Below, piece after piece: positions 23,742-37,900 of a stretch of DNA of 64,000 nucleotides. This stretch comes from Tyto alba. Its lineage: Eukaryota; Chordata; Aves; Strigiformes; Tytonidae. Position 1 is the first letter of the stretch. Every line of letters begins with the position of its first letter. The position numbers and the translations under genes were made by a program. The DNA is taken from NCBI RefSeq assembly GCF_018691265.1, contig NW_024881296.1, forward strand, positions 8,959,427 through 9,023,426, read 5' to 3'. The notes under the pieces are model-generated. The model made no database searches. It saw nothing but the letters and a program-made list of their open reading frames with translations, and was not told the origin of the DNA.

Positions 23742-25744
23742 AACATCAGAGTTTGCTGGGGCAAGGAACTTCCTCCTTGCTTGGATGTTAAGCATTACAT
23801 AATTTCATCACCTACATAAACTGTTTTTTTCAAATTTGATCTTCCAACAAATAGAGCTACTACTTACGTAATTCATACAAATGTTTTGTTCTTTGCAGTA
23901 GTTTTCCCTAGGATATCACTTTAAGAGTTTAGTGTTCTTTTCAAATGCTTTGATGTTCTGGGCTCACATCTGATTCTCTGAAACGACTTTTTCAGGAGGC
24001 AGGGGCTGATACAAAAGGAACAATTTCTCACTCCAAGTGCATGGCACACTCACTCCCTTAAATCAATGCTTGCATTTAAAAAATATCAAACCCATTCAGA
24101 GTAATTGCATGTGCTATTCGTCCTGCAGAGAGAGGAAGAGAGTTAATTCTCTCAGACTGAATATGATAAGTATTAGTCGGGAGCTTACTGCTTATCTCAG
24201 AGATTATTGGATACTACACTGTTGAGGGGAAATGCTATGTAAAATAGGAGAGGTTACTTGGAACTTCCAAGGCAGCACTGAAGTATCTGAATTAAGTCTT
24301 GCAGGGAACAGCATTTTCATAGGATAAGGCCTCAGTGCATTAGGTTCTATAGCACAAAGCTAAGGCATTTAATGCTGTGCCTACAGTTATTAAATACGAC
24401 CACCTGAGAATATTGGTATGTTACTTTCAATTGGCACCGATATGTAAGAATTTAAGCACAAGGCACAAACACACAGTGATTTCTTACAATGTTTTCTTAT
24501 ATGTGGTTTCTTACAGTGATTTTTCTTGTTACAAGACGTTTTTTTCCTCTCTGGCAAATCAAGGAATGAGAGAACATGATGGCTGACACGAAGAGGATTT
24601 ACTGTTTATATTCCAGCCCATGGATATATACTCTAGTAACTGGAAGTTGAACTGCAAATCATAACTCACAATGAAAACTGTGGTGCAAAGCCATGGAACA
24701 CAAATCTTGTTTTGTGTGGTTTTCTTAAAAGTTTTTGTCTTTCTGCAAACCACTATAATAGAAAGTGTGATACTCTTTCTGTGCTCTAAGGCAAATCAAC
24801 GATAGAATAAGCAGCAAATTGGGGGTAAGATGACAGACAGTTCAGTGGCTAAGAGAGCGGTTTGCTCCAAATGAAATAATAATCGTAGTGGAAGGTGTTG
24901 CTATCTTACTCCAGGGAGCACATATCTCACTGGGGCATCTCAGGAGACGTTTATTCTATCAGAATTATGCCGTAATGGTACAACAGGGATCTGCCTGATC
25001 TTGCTTGGAGGTACTACTCCCTACTGGAAATGGATATGGTGCTCTACAAACCTAGGGATTGGTACTTTGATGATATACATTTTTGGATGTTGTGATGATG
25101 TCTTTTTCCTACAATGAAGAAAACATTTCCCTCTCACTCCCCTACTTTGATTCTAGAATTTCCTTCCTCTAAAATACTGTTAGATAAATGATAGAGGTGT
25201 GGCTGGCCAAGGCTGAATTGCTACCCGTGGTGATATCAAGAAACATCAGATGTTTGGACAGCAAGTTTTCTACAGCTGTTTGGGATCAAACTGAAAAACA
25301 CCAGAGCTTTGGATCAGAAAGGAAATCACCACCTTCCCAGGGCCTGACTAGCAAGGAGATGGGGATTTTTATTTTTCTGATGTTCTTGAAAGTCTGAGTT
25401 GCATCTCACTTTCCTCAGTCCTGTGAACGTTTTCATTAATAAACTCCCTGCTTTTTTTAAGGGAGTAATGCATTGCTGATGTCCTCCAGGGTCTCTTGAT
25501 CTTCCCCCCTGTCACAGTGCAATGTCTGAAATTCTCATCTTGTACTGAAAGTCTTGTTTGTTATAATGGCCTTAAGTCTGTTTATGCAACAGTGTTCCCA
25601 TGGGTGCCCCTGTGCTAACTCTGCCCCTTATGGCACTGGCTATCTTCAGTGACAATGGCTCTGTGACAGTCCTGTGTATCTATATACTTCAAACTTACAC
25701 TCAATGAGTAATTAAGTTACCCGTAACGTAATTTTGCAGTCTGA

Positions 25745-25990
25745 GCACCGCACGTTTGGGATGGTACGTGAACACAAGTCCCAGGCACGCTGGCTATCCA
25801 GGGCCAGTATCACTTTCCTTGTCTCTGTCCACTCCTCTGTGTAAGCCCCGTTGCAGGAGGCTGTTGCTGCCGTGCTGCACGCCGCGGGGCAGGCAGGCCT
25901 GGCGGAGGCCGTGCTGCGGTCGGCGTGGTTCCCAAGTGGCTCAGAGCGAGCCCCACTGCTTCACCCCTTGGACGGATCCTGCTGTGCCAT
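25745..25990. other. Small GC/CpG-rich patch in intergenic DNA
   Basis: About 250 bp with raised GC and clustered CpG (for example GCACGCCGCGGGGC near 25878) lie within AT-rich DNA. The patch supports frames of about 100 codons on both strands, none recognisable. It is too short and weak to call a promoter. Confidence 0.45.
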
Positions 25991-28900
25991 ACCTGTCTGC
26001 AGCATTGCCTTTTGCTGGTCGCCTTGCTTTTCTTTTCCTGGTCATGCGCTGAGTTTTGTTCAATTTTAGAAAATGGGCAGCAAGCACACGAAGAAGTATT
26101 TTTTACTGCTAATGTCTCCACAGATGGGAGCATACTCTCCCTGAGAAATCGACTTTGGATGTATTCCACTACATGTAGTGAGAGAGGGCTTTTTCAGGAG
26201 TATGTAGTTTGTATGAGTCATACTTTGGTCAAAAAGGTAGGGGGCTCATGTATTTATATAGTTTTTTAAAGGAAAAAGTCTTGTCTATTCTAGACACATG
26301 CTCAGTGAGGCCACCCAGTTGCTGGGCCGTGGTCTGTGCACATGAATTGATCCTCATACATTTTGTCAGTTGCATATGAGTCAAAAACTTGTTCACAAAT
26401 CTTCTGATTTGTCACGTTACAAAAGTCCTACTTTTGCAGCCTTATTATAACAAAGCCACCCAGAAGCATAAGAGTTGTAGGAGCAGGACCTTTGTATGAA
26501 AACAAATTCAAATATGTATTCAGCAAAATCTTCAGTAGCAATATCGTGAATTATGCATGCTTAAAAAGAATTTATTAGCATACTAAGAAGAACTAATAGC
26601 AAGAAATTAATAAAGCAAAATCATTTCAGCTTGATAACTAGTTTTAAAAATCTGCAAGACACACAGTTTCTGTGTCATGAAGTAATACCCTGAAGGAAGT
26701 TGATGGATACAAAGAAATCTCAACAAAATAGTAAGGAAGCTGCAACTGGTAATAATCCTGGGGTGACTGAAAATCTTTATCTCTGGATCTAATCTTTATT
26801 ATGTCAAGATTCTTTGGGATCAAGAACAAATCAAGGGTAAATCCAATTGGACTTTAAACTAGTAGCGTTTGTATGTTACAGGGCAAATCTGATAATCTAC
26901 GAAAACTGAGAAAAATAGGCTTTTTGTATTTGAAAAATGCAGTTACTGACTGTTGCAAGGTTTAAGGAAATGACATGGTTATCTCTGTGCTGAAATCTTT
27001 CCTCTAATACAGTTCCAATGATCTGCTTGCTTTTGCCATGTTTGAGTAAGACTGACTTTTTTTTTTTCTTTTAAATAATGAAGCAGCATAAAATGTCAAA
27101 TACTCCATTGTGTAAAAACAAATCAAAAAATGTGACTGACTGACTGACCTTTCTAGAATAGTTAAACATGGTGAGTCTTTTGTCCTGTCACTTATTCTTT
27201 GGGCCTACAAATGTTGAAATAAGGGGAAGGCACGGATGAGACTGATGGACAATTATCATTTAATCCTGACAGATATGCTGTCTGTAACTCCACAGAGAAG
27301 AGACTGAAGGGTGTTATCATTCCCTTGAGTTAAGCTATATCCATAACACCAAATGGAATATATATAATGGACAACAGTTGGGTTTCACCATCACCTCTTA
27401 TCTCATGTGTCCATTTTCTTTCCTACCGTCCTCTTAGAGGTCTTTTTCTGACCTCTGTGTGTGTGTTTTTTGAGGAGGTGTGACTTAGATGATTAAGGCT
27501 GTGGTATGTCTTGTTTCACTGCTATGAACCCATGACTAAAAGGGCAGCTAAAAGCAGAGTTGTAATCACCAGACACTGCTAGGAGTTTGCCAGGTTTTGG
27601 AGTGGTTGATAAGACCATGTGCTGTGTCTGTCTTTTTCCAGGTGCAAGTGAGTTGGAAGAAAGAGATGCACCACAATAGAAACTCTTTTTCTTTCTAATT
27701 TTCTGTTCTTTCCCCTACATTGTGTGGGCTTGGTTTGTTTTAAAGACGTAGTACTGATTTCAACTAACTATAGCTTTTTGTCCCAAAGGAATAATTATTG
27801 CCCTCTTTAACATGAAGCGTAAGGGGCTTTTCCTTATGAAAACTTTCTCTAAAGACTGTAAGAAAAGGCAATAGAAAATTAAAATTGTTTACTGTTCTGC
27901 TTAATGTATTTTATTTTTTCCCCCTTTTTCCTAGCTACTTAAGAATAGAGTCAAAGTATTTTAATTTTCACTGTGAAACCAAATAGACATTTTGAAACTC
28001 TTAATCCAGATGTTACACACTGTCATACTCAAACACTTTTGACTCACTTTCTCTGCCAAAATTAATACACTTCCCTTGTCATTTGACAGAAAAAATTCTC
28101 TTGAGTGTTTGGGGAATGACCCAACCACTTGGACCTTTGCCCGATTGGTGTCCTACCCTGGATTCTTCATAAAACTTACTATGATGAGCAACTGAACCAT
28201 GAACTAGAGCAGAATCCTTTGTACCTCTGACTAGCAAGAATAATTTTCTTGAATACCAGCAAATGTTACATAATCTCAGAGAGAAGTCAAATGTGTTTAT
28301 AACAACTTTTTCCCAGACCTAATCAGAGACCAAGATGTCCTCCATCTCTAGGAAGCTCCTCTAATATGCTGTTTTTAAATGGAGCAGACATAAAGCATGA
28401 TCAAAGACTTTGTTCTCCACTATTTGGAGCATGGGCATAAGCATGCTACATAAATTTGAGGGATTCTGCTTTTAGTTTGGCAAAAATTAAAGCTGTTTAT
28501 CGTGCCATATGTGATAAAACAAATTAGCTCAGCTCTGTGGATAAAGCTAGTTTTCTGTGCCACTTCAAGTGGACTAAATAGTACTTTTTCAGCTGCACTT
28601 GCACTTAAAATGGGCAGAGCTCAGAGGGGGCGGTTATGCAAGCACTGTAAGGGAAAATAAATGCATGGCAATATCACTACAAATAGCTACCTCCTTGAAA
28701 TTCAGTATATATTTAGTTCCTAGGTTGTTTCTTTCTTTCACCAGTAGTGAAGGATAATGAGCTTCAAGGACTGGGAACCTGCAATTGAAGCGCAACTGAG
28801 ATATGCTGCAAAAACAACATTAAGAGGACAATGGGGGATCACACTTGAGGGGAGAGGAGGTGCAGGACTACCAGTGTGACTACTTGAATGACAAAGCTTT

Positions 28901-31900
28901 ATGTCAGGACTCATTAAATGCCCTCGCTTGTGCCTCTTTTCCTTGGCTAGGACTAATGTGTCATTTGAATGTTTTATCTTGTCTGTGAATAATGATATTT
29001 ATGAATTCTGAAAGCAGATCCAAAGTGCAGGGGCCACCGCATGCAAAAGTCCCAGTTGTTTACCCTGTAGCCGAGTGACATTGAAATACAGCTGAAGATC
29101 CCAACAACCAACTGTTGCTCATACAAGCCAGGGCAGGGAAAGGATAAACGACAGCAATATCACTGTAGAGAATAGTTATCCTAGACCCAGTATTACCTGA
29201 TGTCAGCAAAAATTGTTAAATGGTTCACTCCCTTACAATCTTGCTTGGTTTTAACTAAAACCACACTCAGCTGTCTGTAGAAAAGATCTGCTATGTGGCC
29301 TAAATGGGAGCTTGTCTTCTTGACCACTAATAAAATGGCATTTCTGCAACAGGAGAAAAGCAGTCAAGCAGTCAAGCAGTCTTAGTTCTGTCATTCTTGA
29401 AGTCTAATTCAGAGTGGGTATTGTAGTTGGTGCTGCCATATTTGCACTGACAGTTTCATCTTCACTTGATGCTAGCCTGTATAGGTAGTCTTTTCTGAGT
29501 ATGTATGTATAGTCTCGTTATATCTAGTCTGTGTGGTAAGACAGGTGAAGAACGATAACATTATGCTTTAGGATCACTAGGCAGGGACTGAAATGGATTA
29601 GCAGATTATCTATTCTTGTTAGCAGGATAAGCAATGAATTACAAATTGTTGCCTTCTGCTAAATCAGCACAAACCCGAATGTCCCATTGTTAATTGTTTA
29701 TAAGCTCGTTTTAATAGTTTCCTGTAGCAGTCAGCTCAAAATCTACTAATATTGTTCCAAAACATAAAATCCTTATTCTCTGCTGCTTTGTAGTGATATA
29801 CATCTGGGTAATGTGGGTGTAAAATGTTATCATTCTGTTGTGGGAGAGCATTACACCCACTTTTTGCTGGTGTCAATGACTACACATGCTAAGAGCCAAG
29901 CATGGAATCAAGCCTTTAAAATAAAGTTCAATAAGCAGATTAGGCAGAGTTGTCAGAGAAATCTGAGCTGCAGTGCTGCTGTTAATGCCAGAAATCACGA
30001 TGTATTGTTAAAAAAGCAAATGTTAATTGGACAATTAAAATCCCCATTTACAACATGCAGAAAAGCCTGGGGGTTCTGCTTTAATGTAAAGCTGAGTGTT
30101 TCAACTGAAAACATGCCTGCCTTGAAACAAAATGCAGCCATTTACAAATATACAGATATTTACAAACCTCTGGTTTCTAAGTGGGATGACACTGCAGTGC
30201 AATTTCCCTTCCTTGCTTAGGAATATGTTGGCTTGTTAGAAATGTTGAAGCTGGATAGTGCTTCAGTCTTTCCGTGGTTTAAGAACAGTTGCTCTACTCA
30301 GTCTGAGACATCCTGCCCTGAGCTGGCCTTTTCATGTTGTGCTTCCCAGGAGGTAAACCCTACTGAATTAGAGTAATACAATCTCCAAAATTATTGAAAT
30401 TACCTTGGTAACCTCAAAAAGATGGTCTTAAGTGGAGTAGGTGTGATCCTCTTGCTTTTAATGAAGTAAAACCATTCTGCTCAGAATGACTCACTGACAA
30501 CACTTTTCAACAGTTACTTCACATGATATGCTTTTTATGTGATTATTTTGCTGTATCATAAGGTGTACATTGCAGAGTCATATAAACAGAGTTAACAGCC
30601 TGCACAATGTTTATTCATTAGAAAAAGAGCTGTGCACTAAAAGGAGTGAAAAGAAAGATGCTGTAAATTATGATTGATTTTAAAGATCTAATAAAGAAAA
30701 GCGAAAATAAAGGTGGGAAATACCTGATATACTAGCTGTTGCTCACTTACTTGAGTGACTATGAAAATAGTCTCTGCTGTCGGAGGAGCCTGGAAAGCAG
30801 GAGCACCTTAGTTAAGAATCTTGGATGATGCAAAAAGGGAACAGTTCAGCTTGTCTGCATTGATCATTCAGTGAAATGCCCCTGCATGTGAGAAGAATGG
30901 ATCAGAATGTTGGAACTGTTTCTTAAAATCCCATATTCTGGGAGGGAGAACTGATAAAGGAAGAATAAGGTCTGGAGGGAACTAGTACTCCTGAAAATTA
31001 TGTGAACAGTTCTACAAAATACTGAATAGACACTTCTAAGATCTTAGTGATGGTACAAAACAATCCAATTAAGATCTGGAAAATATTTTTGAAACAATGA
31101 ATGATTAGTAAGTGTATTGTTGGAACATAACAAGAGTCATTGGCTTTTAAGCAAGCTTAAAATAGAATTTTGTATATAATAGGAATACCCATTGTTATTA
31201 CAAAGCAACTGTAACAAAGATCAAATATTTATGTTTGGAAAGGAGGGCAGAACTAGATAGTTCCTATTTGCATCAGTTCTTTGCTTGTCATGGGTGACCA
31301 GAAACTGGACATCACAGATTGTAGGTCCAGTTTAGCATAGCAAACTGTATGTGTCTTTAAAATAGTAACAAAAGAAAACCCCTAGTCCTTACATTTCAGA
31401 ATTCAGAGTGTTATGCTCTATAGAACTTCATTCAGATGCATTTCAGCATTTCTCCTTATTTTGTTCAGTAAGCAGTTACAAAAAGCTCCAGTTTCCAGTT
31501 TCCAGAGGTGAAGTGTTTCATTAGTGCAATGGGATGAGATACTAAGTGCCTGAACAAAATATTTATGTAACAGTTTCTTCACAGAGCTTCAGAAAACAGT
31601 TTTCTTTTTAAATATAGAAGTAACTGAACCATAGTAAATATAAATCTTATGTTCAAGCAAGGATGTCTTAAGTACTGTTAATGTCTTGCTTTATTTTTAG
31701 TGTTTGATACAGGACTCCAATTATGGAATTTGGCTACTTCTTTATATTAACTATTGTTTTTCAATAAATTAATCTATTTGTTTCTGGTTTACAATTGTGT
31801 TAAATAAATTAATCTATTTGTTTTTCAATAAAATAATCTAGTTGTTTCTGGTTTACAATTGTGTTAATGAATATTTTCTTAAAATCATGTTAGTGAAATA

Positions 31901-34900
31901 GACAATTGAATGTTGGCTATTTACTGTATATCATTGTCCAGATACTGTATCTACAACAGTTAAGTGTTTGTTGTGACTGGAATGTAATCTTAGTGGTTTT
32001 CGTTCTGTTACCTCCATGGAGCTTTCACTTAATGGCTACAGAGACTAATCTTGAGTTAAGAGCCAAACGTTTTTTCCTTCTGCATTACTGAAGTGGTGTT
32101 TAGATTTGTGGCTTTTAATGTCAAAAGGAAATTACAGCTCATGCATGCCTTTCCAGGCAAAGCAGCTCATGTAGAGGACATTAGAATGACTTAGAGGAAA
32201 TCTGGAATCAACTCATCATAATTACTAAGCAAAACAAACCCTTTACCCTGTGTAATTATCCTATATTTAAGAAATTAATAATTAACTGTGAAATCTGTGG
32301 GTCTGTGTTTTTGCTGGTCTGTGAAATAATGGTGGAAAAAGTAGCCTCATTACAGATTCCTCCTACAACTACGTAGGGAACGTCTGTATTTTTCCCCAGC
32401 TACCTGCACTTGCATGTGCATAGGGTTGTTTGTGCTTATGTACGGTATTTAATGCTCATCCTTCTGACTTTGTCACCCAGTGCGGGAGCAGAAACAATAT
32501 TCTGTCACTTACATGACAGCACAGACATCACAAAACCTAGTAAAAAGTATTCGAATGTAAAGACCAAGTGTGTAACTCTCAAAACTACAGCCTGAAATTT
32601 TTAACAATTATGAACAACAAATATATTAGTAAATCACTTTTCTGAGTCAAAAATTGTCTGCGAACCTAAATTAATCATTTGTTCACAGATTGCCTAGTAA
32701 CAGTTGTAATTCTGTGCCTGTGTTGTCATAGTCACAATTTAAATGAGATGTTTGCATTTTGACTACCTATGAATCCAAGTTTTAAGTTTCAGTTCCTGGT
32801 GGCGTTTTGTGTCTTGTGTGAATATTCAAGTCTTGGACTTTATGTTATGATACACTGGAAAAAGTGTACTAGAAATGGTAGATTAAAGGTAAAAATTAGG
32901 ATATTATTTTAATGATATTGTGGTTTGTGGGTTTTATATTTACAGTTGAAAGACCTTAAAAGTTTCCTCCTCCCTTTCCTCCACTTCCTCCTTTTTCTTT
33001 CCTTCTATTCTGGCAGCTTCTTCAGGCTACTACATCAACATCTCACATAATATTTGTGAGAAAAATACATTTCAACTGCTGGCATAAATGATATTCAACT
33101 GGAGAATGGTCAATCCAACTAAGTTTGGCATTGATTATAATTTTCTTTTATCACTAATTTATAATAATTTTAAGTAATGTAAATATTTCCCCCTGGTATT
33201 AATATTCTTTTTCTCTGAAGACACAATAATTATTGGTTACCTCTCCAGAACCTGCCATCAGCATTCACCTTTGGTAGCTAGTATCTGATTAATACCTATA
33301 ATGCAGAGAGTTCATTTTCTCTTCGCAAAAATTTCATGCTGTTCCCAGTGTTTGTCCTGTCTACCCTTGTCCTTCTTCCCCCTGTGTACAATTGGTTATC
33401 TCAGGAGCCATGAAAAAAAAAAAACCTGTTCTTTATCTTCTCAGAAGAAAATGCAAGTCTGCTGTATCACTGAAATTTCATTTTTTGAAAATGAAAGTGT
33501 GAAAAAAATGCCTTTTCAGACAAGTTTCTTCTGAGATAGATAGACAAATCTCTTACGAACTATTTTCATTCCTCAAGTTACAGAGTAGCGCTGTGGTTAC
33601 TAAAATTTCTCCCAAAATACTGCCTGTTTCTTTAGAAACATGACTAGAGTTGTTAAATATCACACAGTGTGACTTCACAGCAAAGACTGTCATCACAGGG
33701 AGAAGGGATGAAGTTTTCCTGGTTTTATATGTTATGTAGAAATGTTATGTATATGTTATGGAAAACTATACAGCAGATTGCTAGATATTAATAAGAAGGA
33801 GGAATTTCCCCTTCTTTGTACCAGGGAGTTTTTTAGGTCCTCAGATATTAACTCACTCAGAAAAAATCAGGAACACTGCATATGTAGATGCTTACTTGAA
33901 AAGATTTTGAAACACCTTGAAAACCTGATTAACTCCAACCATTTTCGAATGCAATGATTTTTGAGACCAACATATGGTTTACATAAATTATTAATAAAAT
34001 TAGAATTACCTTCCTATTGCTTCCTTATCACTGGCTAAACACAGATGGACTTGCAATTGCAAGGATGCAAGCTGAAGAAAGCACCAACATATCTCCATTT
34101 ATCAATAAAAGCGAGAGTTGGATATATTCTTATATATGCATCATAACCATATAGGACTAGTATATAGTTACATAACGATATAACCTGTTGCAAGATATAG
34201 GAAACCATGAAATCCTGTTCTGAGGATGGTATTTCATGTGCTCTTTTAATGTATGCTAACAATATTTAGAACCATAATACATTAATGCCCCCAAACAGAC
34301 CAATGAGGGAGAAAAAAAACCCAAAAAGGATGAATGCTTTCAAAAAACTATTTCTTCTGGGTTTGTGCTCCCAACAGCTTTCAGTGAATTTATCAGAAAG
34401 TACATTAGAAAAAGAATAAAAGAGCAATAAAAACTCCAAGGAGAGAGGAACATGAAAGCCCAATCAAAGTATTATTCCCCAAAATCTAAAACACAAGATC
34501 CATAGCTCCTCATTAATGTTAATAATCCCACACACAACAATGAAAAGATAAATTAAAAGCTTTGAGCTTTCCCAGGAATGATGCTTCAGATAGTGACAGT
34601 TTCTTAGTCTAGGGTGAGAAGTGTAGATTTCCAGACTGCCAAAGCCGTGTTCCAGACTACACTTAGGCATGAGCTCTCTAACTGCAGCTGGCAATAGAAG
34701 GCAAAGTAAGAGAAAATGTCTTAGAAAATGACTGTACATGTCCGAATGCAAAATGCAAACTTTTTGAAGACTTTTCCTGTAATTAAGCAAGATGTAATGG
34801 GCTTGCCTTTGCTTTTGCTTAAAACCAAACTTCTTACAAAAGAGGAAAAGCTTTACTGAATTTTATTGTACCACTGTATTCCTATGTAAATTCTTGCATA

Positions 34901-37900
34901 CATGTTATATATACAGAACATATACTTAATGATAGACATGCAATTAACATTTATCCTGTATTTTATGTGTTCAGAATAAGCACTAACTACAGAAAATGAA
35001 CTACATTACTGAACTCTGGGGTGATGATGATAAGCATGTAACTGCATGGTCTTAGGTATAATTATGCTTCCTTAAACTCCATTAATCTGCGATGAAATCT
35101 CATTTTAAATTCAGTGTGGAGTTGGGTCTACTAATTTTACTCTTGTCTCCAAGTCACGGTTGGGACCTAAACTAGCATAGATTTTACCCTGCTTCCATTT
35201 CATTGACCATTGCGGTGTTGATTTATGACATGTGATAGGAGATGCAATTTCTCTAGTTTTACACCATTTGGAATAACACGTTTTCAAGATTAGTATCTGG
35301 CTGAAAAGTCTGACATGCTGTAAGAGAGAACAGTGTGAGGAAGAAAGGATAGTATATGCCCCATTTAATTCCTATTGGCATTATCTTATCCTGTGCTTTT
35401 AAGAAGGAAAAAATAGTGTAGTAGTATATTCTGCTAGATAAAAACAAACATACACATGGGAGTTCCCTTCATGTTGCTGAATACTGAATGCTCACAATAC
35501 TTATTATTATTGTAAAATAAAGTTTGTTTTACATAGATGATTGAGTGCGTGCATGCAAACGTATCTCATCATCTTCTAACATTGTAATAAGTCTCCCAAT
35601 TTAGGTGATTAAAATTTATGAAATTGAAGTGCTAAAATTCTTATAGTAGTGTCCATTTATGTTCAGTTCAGAATCCTGCTGGGGTACCTCCGAAGCACTG
35701 TCACACTGGTGCTGCTGTACTGCCTCTGCTTCCCACCAAGAACCCTGTTTTTGGTGAAAATGGGTAAGGGTATATTATGGCTCCTCACAGTGCTGCTGCC
35801 TTGATGACCTAGGGTTGCAGGAGCAAGAAGCCCTTGCTGTCCAAAGGCAAGGTGCACTAAGTAAAGTATCTGTCATAGTGACAGTGACAAATGTCCATGG
35901 AGATGGGCAGATTTGAAATGGCATTTTAGGAAGAACGTAGCAAGAACAAGGCAACAAAAGGAACAGTACACGGTAAGCATCAGGTCACATAATGTGGGAG
36001 AACTTCTGGACTGAAAATTTGAAAGACTGATTCTAAGTGGAATGAAAAATGAGTAGACATACTACATGCCTGTCACAAGACAACTAGTTAGCTAACAAAA
36101 TGTAAATTAGAGCTGCAAGGGAACGACACTTTTCTTACTAGAACTTTTTGTTCACCTTTAGAGGTTGTGTTAAAAACTTTAACTTCCCAAACTGGTATGG
36201 TATTATTTTGGCAGATGTAGAAACTGTTTTGTTTTTTTTTTTTTTTTTCCCTGCATTTTTCTGTGGAAAGCACAGTTGTCGGCGATAAAAATCTTCAGAC
36301 TTGTGGAGGACAGTGGGCATAATCAGATGTAATGTAGAGTGTAAATGAGCAAATAAGAGTGGGGAACACAGAGTTAACTGTTATGGGGTTAACTGGCATC
36401 TTAATCTTTGGGACTGGCAGTCCTTTAGCAAAGTGCCCTAGTCTTCCTTGCCCACACAAAAAAAATGCAATTCCACTGAATTCCACCTGCAAATACCAGT
36501 CATGGAGGATGTTTATTCTTTTAGCTTTCCCACTAGTGTGTCTAAGAAACAATTCTGCAAACTTTACATTACTTACTGTTATGATAGAAACTATTGTTAT
36601 TTCCACTTAAAAACAATCAGTTGTTTTTCATTATTCAATGCAATTAAGTGTAACTGTTGATTAAAACCTCAGATCAGCCAAAGTGAATTCCTTTTAAAAC
36701 TCACCACCAGTCCAGTATCATGAATATTTTGAAAACATTCCTCATCTTTTCACATGAGTAGAGTAAGCCTGTGTGTTCTGAGTGGAAAGGGGAGAGGCAC
36801 ATACATTGTAGCTGATTGGTGTGGGCAGGTAACAGAAGAAGCAGAAGCAATGACCATCAGGAATTAATTTAGCTCATTCAGGCATTTTTGTGTGTGTGCT
36901 GACATTATATTCTATGTACATTTTATAACTATATTTAATATGCATTTTGCACACGTGTGCATATAATATTCTACGTGTGCACATGTGAATATTTGTCCTT
37001 GATGAATAATTTAAGAAGAAGCTGTGCTTCTGACTATATTTGATCTTCATCACCCTGTTCAGAAAGTTTCCAGATGAATCTTTTACCTTTACTACTTTTA
37101 CCTTTGCTTCCTAAGCAAATTAAATTCTGTAGCCAGGTGTGGTGTGTGTGTCTCTCTGTTACTGCATAATATCTTTTGAACTAATTGGGAAATTTCAACA
37201 ATTTAACCAAGGGCTGATAGTATCATCCGTGCTCTTAGCCATTTCATGAAAAGGGATGCATGGGTAAAACAGACACCGAAGAGTATTATCTGCTGTCTGA
37301 AAAACTGTAGCATTCATTTCACTCATATTAGACATCAAGAAATCTGTATGTTAGAGAAATACTACTGCCCTAGCATGGAGATGCTTCAGTTGGGGTTTGC
37401 ATCTTGCTAAACACCAAGGAGTCAAATGATGAGCTCCCAAATCTGTAAGAAACCAGGTATCATCAGTTCCACAGTTCTTGAAACGACTTTCATTATGTCA
37501 TCATGTTGTACAGAAAACTGTACAAAATGTTTCAGCCACTGATGTTATAGTGGAATATTTCTAGTTTTTTTTTGTTTTCTTCATGGTGTCCTTGCCTTAC
37601 ATGCAGCAAATAAAGCAAGCATCTATCTACTATTCACCTTCGAAGCATGATGGAAAGTATCCTGGATGTTCTATGATCCAACCAGACCTTGGTCCTGTAA
37701 ACCCATGTGAATTGAGCTTCATATCCATATAAAATATATTCACAAATTGTTGTGTTGGAAGTGACTTGTTCTATAAGTGGGACAAAGTGCAATTATATTT
37801 GTTCAATGCACCTTCACGAAACCTAATTTTTAAAAGCTATCCAAACTCAGGACTTTTCATTTTAACAGGGATCTGTTTCAAGGAATCTATCTCAGGTTAA

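Larger units (their letters stand above)
14071..25740. other. Intergenic DNA without recognised genes
   Basis: This is mainly AT-rich sequence with moderately GC-rich patches at about 16280-16440, 17410-17600 and 18270-19280. None of the open frames (for example the 154-codon frame at 17210-17674) has a recognisable domain. The part at about 14320-14490 resembles vertebrate conserved non-coding DNA in texture. A nested inverted repeat lies at 23673-23741. Confidence 0.65.
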
